A DNA stretch of 64,000 nucleotides from positions 3,472,001 to 3,536,000 of the forward strand of contig NC_052128.1 in NCBI RefSeq assembly GCF_012273895.1, read 5' to 3'. Below, in pieces: positions 44,290 through 55,951 of the stretch (the first letter of the stretch is position 1; each line of letters opens with the position of its first letter). The notes under the pieces are model-generated. The model was not told the DNA's origin, made no database searches, and saw only the letters and a program-made list of their open reading frames with translations. Source of the stretch: Zerene cesonia (lineage: Eukaryota; Arthropoda; Insecta; Lepidoptera; Pieridae). Position numbers and translations under genes: made by a program.

Positions 44290-45811
44290 ATGCCTCATGA
44301 TGGTATTGCAAACAAACAAAATTATATTTCATTGATTTCATTTCATTAATTCTAAAACATTAATTCAAAAACTACATATTCTTTATAGTGAAGTTTTATA
44401 AAAGTTGATACTATATGACACAGAAAGGAATGAATGAAGTTTTAATACGTAGATAATTTTCTACAATATAGAATAGATTGTAGGTTTTTCTGTGATATCA
44501 TTCATAATTTATTCAGTTTATTTTTTTCTGATCGAAAATTTAAATTAGTCACAATACGATAAGTGACAAAAAGTACGAATCACAAAAACTCATTACAGTT
44601 ACCGGAAATGATAATTAAACGAATTCAAACCTTACATCTAGAGCAATTGGGATCTAAATATACATTTCACAACTCATATTCAAAACTTAACACAACTTAT
44701 TCTTGTTGGAGTTTTAATTTTATTGCTCAAGTTTAAGTATTAAGCTCGCATTTAAATAACTTGAAACGACTGTAATAGATGGTGTACATACGATAAGCGT
44801 AATAAAGTCGCATTTAATTTTAACTTATATTTTTTATTTTAAATTTGTAATTTTTCATATGTAATAGGTAATCAAATTATATAAAATGTTGAAAATAATT
44901 TTAATAATCATTCTGGTGTAAAATAACTCACTTATCACTAATGTTACGTTATGTTAAGTAATTATTGAGTGATATTATAAAAATTAACTGTATAAATAAT
45001 ATCACTGTAATAATATAACTGTTATAAACATCTAATAAATTGAAAAGTAAATTTTACATTGCGCAGCAGTTTATCTAAATATTTACTTAAACGAGTCAAT
45101 AGATTATCCACCAATAGACATAAAGAAAGCTTTATTAGGATACTATCCTGAGCTTCTCATAGAAGCGTCGTGTCCCAAACGTGACATCTGTAATAGACCA
45201 TTGCAAATGATAATAATAATTAAAATACCATATTCTAAATTATTTTCTTTTTGTCTATCAAATAACCACGACAATCTTGACCACATTTCTTATACTATTG
45301 CCATCTTAATAAGCCTTATCCTTGCTAATATTATAAATGTTTTATAACAGAAAGTGAGATTTTGTCTTCTTTCAGAACAGAGCAATTTTATGGCACGATT
45401 TTAACGTCCTGAGATAGGAGACTAGAGAGTTATATACTCTTACTTATTACCAAGGTAAAACATCTCTTCCCCAAAGGAATATAATTTGACCGCGCATGCA
45501 ACCCGTCAGCATCGGCTAGTATGAACTTAATTAATAAAAAATTTACATTATCATACCCATTTGCCCCTCCTTTGTCTCGTAGTCGGGAATGTTTAAGCCG
45601 GTTTACACCAATCCACTATTTGTCACTATAAATCACTTGAAAATCACGTGTGAACACCTTCAAATTTCGTTAGCACTCATATTCACTGTTTCTTTATAAA
45701 TCCTTATCTAAAAATAAAATAAAACAAAATTATAATTACATAAACAAAAACAAAATAAAAAAAATAATGATAGTGGCCGTTTACGAGATTTTGAGGTTGA
45801 AATAAATTTAA
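44290..45811. other. AT-rich DNA without recognised feature
   Basis: No coding-like segment and no repeat identified. Confidence 0.35.
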
Positions 45812-46059
45812 ATGTCTACTTTCGTTGATATGAAAGTTGCGTTTATAAAAAAAAAAGCTCCACGTCATTATTGGATCTGTATTGAAATCTTTAAGTTACA
45901 TCTGTGCAATATCAAAACGTTGTTTAATCGAAAATCATTCACGAAAAAAAAGTTCCACTTCCTGTCACATTATATATACGGAACCGTTTCGTCTTTCTAT
46001 TTATTATATTCACAAAGAACAGGTTTAAAAATGTCTCCACTAACACACCCACACATTTA

Positions 46060-46320
46060 CGAGTCCTTGCGTACTAAAGCAAAAACAATAAGAAGCTATC
46101 GACCGCGAGTTCAGCGCTCGAGAATAGAACTCGTTCTAAATTTAAACTGGCCGTTAGTGATGCGCCGCGGGAACTGTTTGACTGTAATCGAATTTATTTT
46201 TAAATTTCGAATCCTGGCTTGTCACGTTCAAGGTCGGGTTTGTCAACGCTCTATCTCTATAATCTGTGGTCGCCCCGCCACAGTCTGACAGTTTATTTTC
46301 GTTTACCGCGTTTTACGAAA
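46060..46320 (-). promoter_or_regulatory. CpG-rich island, promoter-like
   Basis: CpG-rich (GACCGCGAGTTCAGCGCTCG, GATGCGCCGCGGGAACTG, GTGGTCGCCCCGCCACAG) within AT-rich DNA. On the minus strand TTTAAAAATAAA lies about 20 to 30 bases upstream of TTACAGTC, resembling TATA plus initiator spacing. It overlaps an unassigned plus-strand reading frame of 158 codons (45812-46288). Confidence 0.3.
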
Positions 46321-46329
46321 AAGATATTA

Positions 46330-47763
46330 TCACACACAAAATAATTAGAACCATATTGGATAATGATCGTGACAAGATAATTGGTTCGTTAAAATGTTAC
46401 AGTAATTTTGCTACTGCAAGAAAGACTTATAAATAACTGTGTATCTGTGGTTATTTAACCTTAAAACGTCACAATTTAACAAAAGCAACGCTGCCCTATA
46501 ATTTATGGTAAAAGCAACATCTGGCAGTAACTTTTCATTGTAACGATTTGTTGATAATAAAACCCAAAATGGACCCATTGTTAATATCTAGCTGGAACGC
46601 TGGAAAAGGTCATTACGTTTAATTTGTAGTTTTTGTGTCAACCACGGATCCCACATCGAATTTTGTTTGATCAAATACGTAGATAAATTTCGATTATATT
46701 CAGAACTAAAAATATTTAGTTTTATTATGCAGCTTGCTTTGAATGAAAATGAATGGACGTCTTTTGCCCATACCAAAGTAACTACTAAATAGATTTTAAT
46801 TAAATTTAAAAGCAGAGTATGACTTGCAAGACACTAGTTTCTATCTACTAATAAACCCAAGAGCTGAAAGTAGTTTTACATTGATCATAGGGCAATAAAC
46901 ATTATAATATTCATAATAAAACCGTGAGCAAAAAAGTTCAAGTTTGGAACATATGTGGTAGCTAAAAGAAATCTCAACACGCCCAAAAAGTTTTTTATCA
47001 TCGTCCTATATAAATATTGAAACCAGGACAGTACTTCCGTTGAAAGGGCTTTGCCAATCTAGACATTACAACAGTCTAGTTAATATGTAGTCTTATCATT
47101 TATTTATCACATATCTTTGGCTCACCGTGCTATGATTTAATGCGAACAAATAATTCGACTGTTCGAAGTATATAGGAAAAGTTCTAAGGTCTGTTTGTTT
47201 ATTGCTAATTCATGAAACACGGTTAAGATTCGGTGGAAATTTTATAGAAGTTTTCTATTCGGATATCACTTAAGGAAACTTTTAAATTATTCAAATTTAA
47301 TTTCTACACCTTATAGAACTCTCACGATAATAAATCTCATGGAAAAGTAAATTACTTAAAAATACTATTAAGATTGACAACTGCTAAGACCGTTACGAAA
47401 GCCAACGTCTAAGGTAAAAGTTAATCTTGTTGACGGAGTGACAAATTACTGTCTTAATAAACGTCCATTTCAAATAGACCCCTGCCAGTACATATTTTTA
47501 TACTTGATCGAGTTTTAGTTAAAATGGTTATCGGTAATTGCGTATGGGAAATAAATTTTAGAAAGACAGTTATGTACCAGAAATATTCTAGTTAAATATA
47601 GCAAATGAAACGTGTTATACGTGCGTTGTTTGGGTTTAAGAAAAGAATTCCTATCACCGAACCTATTCTCTTTTGGATTTGATGCTTATCTTAGTATTTT
47701 ATTAGCTATTATCTGTATGATCTATATCTATATTGAGGGGGTTGTGAATAAATATTTATAACA
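46330..47763. other. AT-rich DNA without recognised feature
   Basis: Nothing coding-like or repeated was recognised. Confidence 0.35.
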
Positions 47764-47962
47764 GACTAGCTGTGCCCCGCGGTTTCACCCGCGTAAGTCC
47801 GTATCCCGTAGGAAATCGGGAAAAAAGTTGCCTATATGTTATTCCAGTTGTTCAGCTATCTACGTACCAAATTTCATTGCAATCGGTTCAGTAGTTTTTG
47901 CTTGAAAGAGCAACAAACACACACACATCCTTACAAACTTTCGCATTTATAATATTAAGGAG
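47764..47962 (+). repeat. Repeat family A, near full length
   Basis: Head CTAGCTGTGCCCCGCGGTTT; small deletions in GGAAATCGGGAAAAAAGTTG; tail ends TTATAATATTAAGGAGGA. Confidence 0.9.
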
Positions 47963-48419
47963 GAGGATTAATAATTTTCTTTGGCTTTTCATTATAAAAA
48001 AATATAAATTATCTCTTAATATATACAAGCATTACATTTTAGTATCAATGCACTTATTTTTAGTACCTATACAAGAATCTCACATTAACATTTAAAATTT
48101 TTTTTCATAACAACCAAGTCTTTCGTAGAATACAATATAGTGACTATAAAAACACAGCATATGCATTTCGTGCGTTACGTGACATAAACAAACAAAAACA
48201 TTCGACGACTCGTTATACGGGACACGTGTTCTTGACCTCTGGTAAAATTGTTTATTATATAAATTATTATCGTTAGCTATCACACGTAGGTAAAAGATAG
48301 GATGTTATTAGATAAAATTATGTAAAATGCTATTTAAAATTTATAAAAGCTGAAATTATAGAAAAAGAAGCATTATAAAATAAGTAGCACATTTAATAAT
48401 AATATATTAATGGTTAATT

Positions 48420-49690
48420 ATTTTTGAAGTGAAACTTCTTTAGAATCGTTGTGATTTCAAACCTGATGCAACGGAAAAACGACAGGTAAGAGACACAAAT
48501 ACAAAAATGTGTAGAATAAAGTCGGCAAAGAATGAGACGGAAATACTTAGTCTGGCCATAAATACTGTTACACTTAATTATAAAAAAATATTACATTTGA
48601 ATTTCGAATCTGTCANNNNNNNNNNNNNNNNNNNNNNNNNNNNNNNNNNNNNNNNNNNNNNNNNNNNNNNNNNNNNNNNNNNNNNNNNNNNNNNNNNNNN
48701 NNNNNNNNNNNNNNNNNNNNNNNNNNNNNNNNNNNNNNNNNNNNNNNNNNNNNNNNNNNNNNNNNNNNNNNNNNNNNNNNNNNNNNNNNNNNNNNNNNNN
48801 NNNNNNNNNNNNNNNNNNNNNNNNNNNNNNNNNNNNNNNNNNNNNNNNNNNNNNNNNNNNNNNNNNNNNNNNNNNNNNNNNNNNNNNNNNNNNNNNNNNN
48901 NNNNNNNNNNNNNNNNNNNNNNNNNNNNNNNNNNNNNNNNNNNNNNNNNNNNNNNNNNNNNNNNNNNNNNNNNNNNNNNNNNNNNNNNNNNNNNNNNNNN
49001 NNNNNNNNNNNNNNNNNNNNNNNNNNNNNNNNNNNNNNNNNNNNNNNNNNNNNNNNNNNNNNNNNNNNNNNNNNNNNNNNNNNNNNNNNNNNNNNNNNNN
49101 NNNNNNNNNNNNNNNNNNNNNNNNNNNNNNNNNNNNNNNNNNNNNNNNNNNNNNNNNNNNNNNNNNNNNNNNNNNNNNNNNNNNNNNNNNNNNNNNNNNN
49201 NNNNNNNNNNNNNNNNNNNNNNNNNNNNNNNNNNNNNNNNNNNNNNNNNNNNNNNNNNNNNNNNNNNNNNNNNNNNNNNNNNNNNNNNNNNNNNNNNNNN
49301 NNNNNNNNNNNNNNNNNNNNNNNNNNNNNNNNNNNNNNNNNNNNNNNNNNNNNNNNNNNNNNNNNNNNNNNNNNNNNNNNNNNNNNNNNNNNNNNNNNNN
49401 NNNNNNNNNNNNNNNNNNNNNNNNNNNNNNNNNNNNNNNNNNNNNNNNNNNNNNNNNNNNNNNNNNNNNNNNNNNNNNNNNNNNNNNNNNNNNNNNNNNN
49501 NNNNNNNNNNNNNNNNNNNNNNNNNNNNNNNNNNNNNNNNNNNNNNNNNNNNNNNNNNNNNNNNNNNNNNNNNNNNNNNNNNNNNNNNNNNNNNNNNNNN
49601 NNNNNNNNNNNNNNNTATTCATCTCATTCTTTTGTCGATTTACTGAAGTTTCACTTCTATCGTGTGTGAATCGCACACACACCTTTTTTT
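48420..49690. mobile_element. Element with GAAGTGAAACTTC ends, split by a nested insertion and an assembly gap
   Basis: Left part 48426-48546 (GAAGTGAAACTTC … GAATGAGACGGAAATAC) and right part 49616-49690 (TATTCATCTCATTCTTTTGT … GAAGTTTCACTTC at 49645-49657, then TGTGAATCGCACACAC) are the reverse complement of the compact copy at 38060-38255. Between them, from about 48547, is foreign sequence CTTAGTCTGGCCATAAATAC followed by the gap. Confidence 0.7.
48616..49615. other. Assembly gap, exactly 1000 N
   Basis: A round number of N, most likely a placeholder and not a measured length. Reading frames running through it are meaningless. Confidence 1.
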
Positions 49691-50022
49691 ATTGCAAACA
49701 TTGTTTACATATATTGGATATAAACGTTTCACTCGAATTAAAGCATAAACACATTAGATAAAAAAACACATATTAAATAATCATAACACCCTTTTCTTAT
49801 AACTTAAGCAATGTCGTACACCCACATAATTCATTCAATAAAATCTAGTTGATAATATAGCAAACATTTTTATGCAATTTTAATATGTAGCCCGTTAATC
49901 TCAAAACGTTATTTAATTATAAAATAAAAGTTACAAAGATAAAGTTATCTAGGTACATCGATAAGTTACTAGTGAACTTAGCAAAATTTATGTAACGTTA
50001 AAATAAATATAAGTTAATACGT

Positions 50023-50215
50023 CATTTTTTTTTAATTGAGGAAATCCTCTATGGATTGCCACTTCGGGGGTAGTACCAAGGTTATGCTAGACTCTTACTG
50101 GCTAAAACCTCCCGGTGGCCTACTTTGGCGCAGGTAACGAGGGGTTCTCGGGATGTCCCTTAGGAACGCACACGGTACCCCTCGCGCGCTTGCTGTCCGC
50201 AGCTCCACAAATCTC
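50023..50215 (-). repeat. Retroelement 3'-end-like repeat with A tail
   Basis: Minus strand: GCGCCAAAGTAGGCCACCGG, GAGGTTTTAGCCAGTAAGAG and AGTCTAGCATAACCTTGGTA, then CAATT and nine A. GC-rich island with a poly(A)-like end, as in non-LTR 3' termini (I recall similar ones in Lepidoptera). Confidence 0.55.
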
Positions 50216-50531
50216 AACTTCAACTTACTCAACAGATCGTAGCCAGCTAATAAGCAAAACTAATTCAAAATGTGTTCAGTGATTGATATTCCTCCAACGA
50301 TACGCCAGCACGGTCACCATATATCACTGTTATGTTTGCTTTACTAACTGTACCATCTTTAAGTGCCACTTAAGACAGCACCTGTCCCACAAAAACAATT
50401 TGAGAAAAACTTAATGTGTCCCGTGGTGGTCCGAGGTTTACTTCCGATACTTACTAAGTTTTAACTTTTAAAAATACTTGCATAACTATGTTGTACGGTT
50501 TTCAGTGAATTTTTAATACACGAATTTAGGT

Positions 50532-50650
50532 TAACTAGCTGTTCGCTCGGTTTTACTCGTGGTACATATGAAAACCATGTGTTACCCACTAAGTTGTTGC
50601 TTTACAATGAGAATTAAATTTTTTATTTCTGTCCAGTAGTTTAGGTATGC
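50532..50650 (+). repeat. Diverged repeat, family C-like
   Basis: Head AACTAGCTGTTCGCTCGGTT and GTGGTACATATGAAAACCAT, with TTCTGTCCAGTAGTTTAGG. Confidence 0.5.
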
Positions 50651-50659
50651 GATCAATAA

Positions 50660-51640
50660 AATCAGTGTTATATTTAAGTACTTACTACTGACGTGACTGA
50701 AAATTTTAGTTAGATATGAGACAGTTTCTAAGCACAGATAATAAATGGTATAAAATAAATGTCATCCTTCACGATTATAATCATTTCGATTACAACAGTT
50801 ATTTTAACGAACGATAGAAAAATAAGTGCACAATACAATTTTAAAAAATCCCTATTATACTACTTATTACAATTCAAAGTAGTCATTAGTATACTTTTGT
50901 GACTAGATTAATTATAAAAGCGCGCACCTGCTATGTTGATAGATGCAGAATCCTATGAGTTTCCTACTCAACTCCGTATTCGCAAGAAAAGAAAAGATAA
51001 GATCCTTAAAGTAAGTTTATGATCCAAATGGATTGTTATATAATCATAAATAAATAACTTTAAGACCTTAACATCCAGTTACCGTAGAAACGTTTTCCAG
51101 AAGATACAAGAAACACAATACATCTTCCTAGAAAAAACGATGAGAAGCTAACAAGTAATTAAACAAGGCAATAAACGTCCAAGTACTCTCTACACCTAAT
51201 ATTTACGATCTCGCAAGTGATACTTTCCTTACAATTAATAATAATGACTTGGTTGTTTTTTAGGTAGGCAGCTAATTGGTTTTGACAGTACACGGCGAGG
51301 TTTCGCAATCTAATCTATCAATCAATGGACTAATCATTCAATTAAATAGCAGTTGTAAGGTTTCTTTAATAAGAAAATAACATATTTCGTAAACTGTTTT
51401 TTTTTTATGTTTGTTGTAGACACTTGCATGAATGGTAGATCTTTATTTGAATTTAATTTATGTAAAATTGTATGTTTTTTGTGTTATTGTTTCGTAAATT
51501 AATCATGTTTTAGTTCTATCTCCAGCCATATACCGGATTTGTACACGCGCCAGTAACTTTTTTATGGTAAGTACATGCGAGCAGAAAACCATTAAACTCG
51601 AAGGACTATTTGTGTAATACTACGTAGGGAAGTACAGTCG
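50660..51640. other. AT-rich DNA without recognised feature
   Basis: Nothing recognised before the GC-rich island at 51.66 kb. Confidence 0.35.
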
Positions 51641-51659
51641 CGTACATAAATTAACATTC

Positions 51660-51770
51660 ACACGCTCCGTGTCCCAATTCACCGCGCGCAATGCGAAACA
51701 AAACGACATGCGCAGGCGCCGAGACGGGCGCCATTTGGTTGTTTTTTTTTGACAAGATGGCTCTCTGTTC
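51660..51770. promoter_or_regulatory. CpG-rich island with NRF-1-like and YY1/Pho-like motifs
   Basis: TGCGCAGGCGC at 51709-51719 fits the NRF-1 (Ewg in flies) palindromic GC core. AAGATGGC at 51754-51761 and GCCATTT at 51730-51736 (AAATGGC on minus) fit YY1/Pho. CpG density is high (ACCGCGCGCAATGCG, GAGACGGGCGCC). This combination is common at broadly expressed TATA-less promoters. No adjoining coding exon found. Confidence 0.4.
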
Positions 51771-52318
51771 CATATAATTAGCATTTTATAGACACCCGTC
51801 TTGTAATATGATGAATTTGTCCGATATAATCAGATATTTAGATAAGCATTGGATGATTTTGTATGAAGGATTTAAATGCTTGCTGATAGTGAAAAATACG
51901 AAATGACTCGATATAAGACATTAAGTTGTTTGTTCTCACAGCAGGGAGTGAACCATGAATGTTATTATGAGATAGTGAATATATAATTTTCTTCTTCATT
52001 TTATATAATAGGTGACTATATTATCTTATATATTAACTATATAAGAATGGACCGTACAAATAAAATCAAAGATTCCGATGCAATTAAAATAATTGGAGCA
52101 CAATTATAATACGTTGAACAGTTTACAATCATAAAACGAATCTCTTGTTACTGATAATGCTAACTGACCACGGGGGTCAGCATCAATTGACGCCGTTTGT
52201 GTGATGTCATGCCTTTAATTAGTACATATTTGCATACCGATAACTAGAACATTCAGGTATCATGAAATGTTGTTTTAAATTCAAAGATGCCGCTGTTTGT
52301 TTGCACAAATAGTTTCGG

Positions 52319-52507
52319 AATATGCGAAAGTTTGAAAGGATGTGTGTGTGTGTTTGTTGCTCTTTCACGCAAAAGCTACTGAACCGGTTGCAATGACATT
52401 TGGTACGTAGATAGCTGGACAACTGGAATAACATATAGGCAACTTTTTACCCGATATTCCTACGGGATACGGACTTACGCGGGTGAAACCGCAGGGCACA
52501 GCTAGTA
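52319..52507 (-). repeat. Repeat family A, tail-truncated
   Basis: Reverse copy beginning inside the tail (TATGCGAAAGTTTGAAAGGA), with (TG)n, and complete to the head GGGCACAGCTAGTA. Confidence 0.9.
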
Positions 52508-53151
52508 ATCCATATTTCTTATTATTACTGGATACCAAGATTGTGTGAAAAATAAAAAAAATATTAAACTATTTGTCATACTCGAACCTAATAGATACAA
52601 TCTATAAAAATTATAAAACCTGTTATCTTAATAACATTAATATACGTAATAAATGTATCTAACTAATGAAGAAAATATTCAAAACGTTAAACTATCTAAT
52701 AACGGTCCATAAACGTAAGTTTTTAATGCATATTTACACCAGCACGTATAATTAAAGAAATTGCCCATTCATTATTTAAATTAACATATACACGTGTATA
52801 TTTTGTAATAGACATTTCTGTGATAAAACGGCGATTTGTTAGATTATTTTATTACCTCCATATTAAGACTGTTTTCCATATATTTTACATGTTATATTTT
52901 TATAAATAAACTTATTACGTATGTGATTATTGCGTTTCTACACATTTCTACACGAAAAGACACCGTCATCCCTAAGGGAAGAGTACAATTCATACCAGTT
53001 TCCACCCATTCTACATCAAATTACAACAGTTACTCTATCAAACCGAAAAATAAAAAACCCACGCAGTTCAATCAATCAAGTAATTAAAAATAAAAAAAAA
53101 CAGTCGCATTAGGAACCTTCCTAACCATTTTCGGTAATGTCAGTAAAAAAA

Positions 53152-53341
53152 CAATGTCATTGCTTAAATTTAATTTTTAGTTTTATAGCATTGAAATGCT
53201 TTATAAATGAGAAATTTTGAAAGAATAGAAAAAAATTGATCACGAGGCAGGATAAGAACCTGCGTTTCTTGCCTAACCGTAGCAACGCCTAGCCTCTCGG
53301 CTTTTTTCTATTCTTTCAAAATTTCTCAATGTCATTGCTTA
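53152..53341 (-). mobile_element. tRNA-like foldback insertion with 15-bp target duplication
   Basis: Direct repeats CAATGTCATTGCTTA at 53152-53166 and 53327-53341 flank the insertion. Inside, 27-base perfect inverted arms (53208-53234 and 53302-53328, TGAGAAATTTTGAAAGAATA…) enclose a minus-strand segment with AGGCTAGGCGTTGC and GCAGGTTCTTATCCTGC. The latter forms a 5-bp stem and 7-base loop like a tRNA T arm, with B-box-like GGTTCTTATCC. Confidence 0.75.
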
Positions 53342-53627
53342 CGTACTTTTCAACAAAACTTAAAAATATGTATCACTGAAACAATCTCGTGAATGAACTG
53401 AAAATTCTCCACAAAATCACAAATAGCCCAGTAATTATCATTCTTGGCAAGTTAAATTCCCGCCGTAATTAGGTATACCACGTGATAGTGGACTCGTTAA
53501 TGAGCGCGACTCTACTTCCTGCTACCACATCAAGGCTCAAAATTAGTATAAAAAAACTTGATATAAAAATTGCATAATTAGTAGTATATAGTAAGGTGGG
53601 GGTCGGATATATTATGTATTTATGAAA

Positions 53628-53745
53628 AACTAGAACGTGCCGCCTCCGCACGGATATCAAGATTCCTATTTTATCCCAAGGCGCATTTAATCGGGATAAA
53701 AAGTATCACCTAGGTCAGATCACGCCCTTTAAGTCTTATACTTCA
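53628..53745 (+). repeat. Repeat family D fragment
   Basis: GTGCCGCCTCCGCACGGATA, ATCAAGATTCCTATTTTATC and AATCGGGATAAAAAGTATCA, the opposite-orientation counterpart of 15085-15298. Confidence 0.55.
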
Positions 53746-53872
53746 ACTAATTACATCCCAGTTTTTCACAACTATAGTTATGACAATTCTTCATTCAATA
53801 ACCTATTTCTCCAAAAATGAAGCAGGTGTTACCTTAGCTCGACTGCTACGACTGCTTTATGCAAAGTCATAG

Positions 53873-54223
53873 TATGCACTTCGGTCAGACTCTAAAGAAA
53901 CTCTAAAGATTTTAACACACGCACACTTATTTCCCCTTCATCTTGTATCAAGAATCTTTAAGGAAATCATATATCGTTATGGGTTTTTAGTTCTTTCTGT
54001 GAGCGTTTTCTTTGAACTCCACGTGCATTTAACAATAACCCCGCGACGTATTTCCTCTTACTGGAATGCTTATCTGCAATCTTCAGGCATTCAAATCGAG
54101 ACCTGGTTACGTGTTCATATGGAAAGAGGTGCATTACTGAGTCATCGATTTAATGATTTCATACGAGCTATGAAACAAACTGCGCTGGATGTGTATGCAA
54201 AACAGTATGTAGTAGCGCAATGA
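53873..54223 (+). other. Unassigned open reading frame, possible internal exon
   Basis: About 116 codons open from 53873 (after TAG) to TGA, long for this base composition; the most regular part is SSYWNAYLQSSGIQIETWLR and MERGALLSHRFNDFIRAMKQ. An acceptor-like GGGTTTTTAG ends at 53990 and a donor-like GTATGT starts at 54207. No family recognised, no clear start. It could be chance. Confidence 0.25.
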
Positions 54224-54407
54224 ATGGCAGAAAATAAGGGCTTTAGGCCATAACTCTATGGATTTATTTATTAATATGGATAATTTCGTATAGACTACGT
54301 TTATACTTAAAAACATTTAGACAACAGACCACCGATAAAAATGAAAAGAAGATGAATTACATTTTTGAGTGAGGATACTGTACTGCAATTGTAATAAATA
54401 TTGTAAT

Positions 54408-54696
54408 ACTAGCTGCGCCCCGCGGTTTCACCCGCGTAAGTCCGTATCCCGTAGTAATATCGGGATAAAAGGTTGCCTATATGTTATTCCAGTTATCCAG
54501 CTGTCTACGTACCAAATTTCATTGCAATCGGTTCAGTAGTCTTTGCGTGAAAGAGCAACAAACACACACACACACACACACACACATCCTTACAAACTTT
54601 CGCATTTATAATACCCTATTAATATTATCAGAAATATATTTAAATATATTTCTGAATATAAATATATAAATATATTTCTGATAATATTAGTAGGAT
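54408..54696 (+). repeat. Repeat family A interrupted by a palindrome near its tail
   Basis: Complete head CTAGCTGCGCCCCGCGGTTT and long (AC)n. Within the tail a foldback with 22-base perfect arms (54621-54642 and 54667-54688, AATATTATCAGAAATATATT…) separates TTTATAAT from the final ATTAGTAGGAT. Confidence 0.9.
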
Positions 54697-54699
54697 TTT

Positions 54700-55950
54700 T
54701 CTGAAAAGCGTATTATTTAAAAGAGCGCAGAAACAGTGACTACGACTATCGCAATTGAACTATTTTTCACATCAAAGCATCAGTTAAACGCCTATTGTAG
54801 GAAGTCTAACGAATTCCACTCAATTGTCATTAATTGTTGTAATCAAGCAATTGTTACCATTATGTGGTTGAAATTGAACATAATAGTCGCCCTATCATTC
54901 ACACCATAATAGACCTAAGCCCCTGACATTAAAGTTATTTTCCATATTGAAAGAGTAAGCATGTAACAAAAAGTAAATAGTGGCAAGTCAAACTCAGATA
55001 CATTGCATCCCAGTAGAGTTAAATGGTGTGTGAAGTGAGGAATTCAACTTATTCTAATGAGGCAAGTCTATTGATTCGTATATCATTCATAAAATTAAGC
55101 TTCTAAGCAGTTCAATTATTATCCAGATAGCTAAATGTTTTAGGAGTGTATACATATTAATTTTTATCACATACACATCTACAATTCCACCATTCAATAC
55201 TTAACTAATCGTTAAAAACGAATAAACAATTATTTCAATGATAGAAAGTGTTAGTATACAATTTTAATACCCATACACAGTTAAGGTTCAATAAAAATTA
55301 ATCAAAACCAATAGAATAAATCGATACAATGGATCGTATCGAATGAAATTTCACGTCACCGTTGCTTTGTAACACACCCATCACGAAACGAGAATGGAGG
55401 GCATGACCTACATTGTAACAGCCGCTTAATTAATATTTAATTTGTTGTTACACGTTTATTATTAAAAAATAATCAATCTTTTGAACGCTCGATGTCAAAA
55501 AGTTTAATTGCCATATACTTTGATCTAATTCTTTAAAAGTAACAAAAATGTTACTAAAATAACGTTCATAAATTAACATTATCATCTCAGTGTATGCACA
55601 AATTAAATAAGATAATTTATGTACACATTCTCTAATATTATTACATTTTCGAAACGTGCTCTATCAACGTACCTATTGATTCATTTACTTACAAACATTT
55701 CTAGTAAAGTTTTATTATTTTATTAATTAAGACATTAAAATAACGATACAACAACGATACAACGAACAAAGTTAGTTAATTAAATACAACTAAATATGAA
55801 TATATATTTTTTTTTTATTACATGTTCAGTAGCACGAAAAATAGTAAATTTTTATAGTGTATACTGAACCGTTATTAAGTTATTTCACCGGTACAAAACC
55901 AGATTAATTTTAACCTATATATTATTAATTGACTATTCCTTTTTTTCCAG
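54700..55950. other. AT-rich DNA without recognised feature
   Basis: No repeat or coding-like segment seen. Confidence 0.35.
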
Positions 55951-55951
55951 A

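Noticed and set aside
48507..49682. Very long reading frames on both strands across the gap
   Set aside because: They consist almost entirely of N and are an artefact of translating the 1000-base gap.
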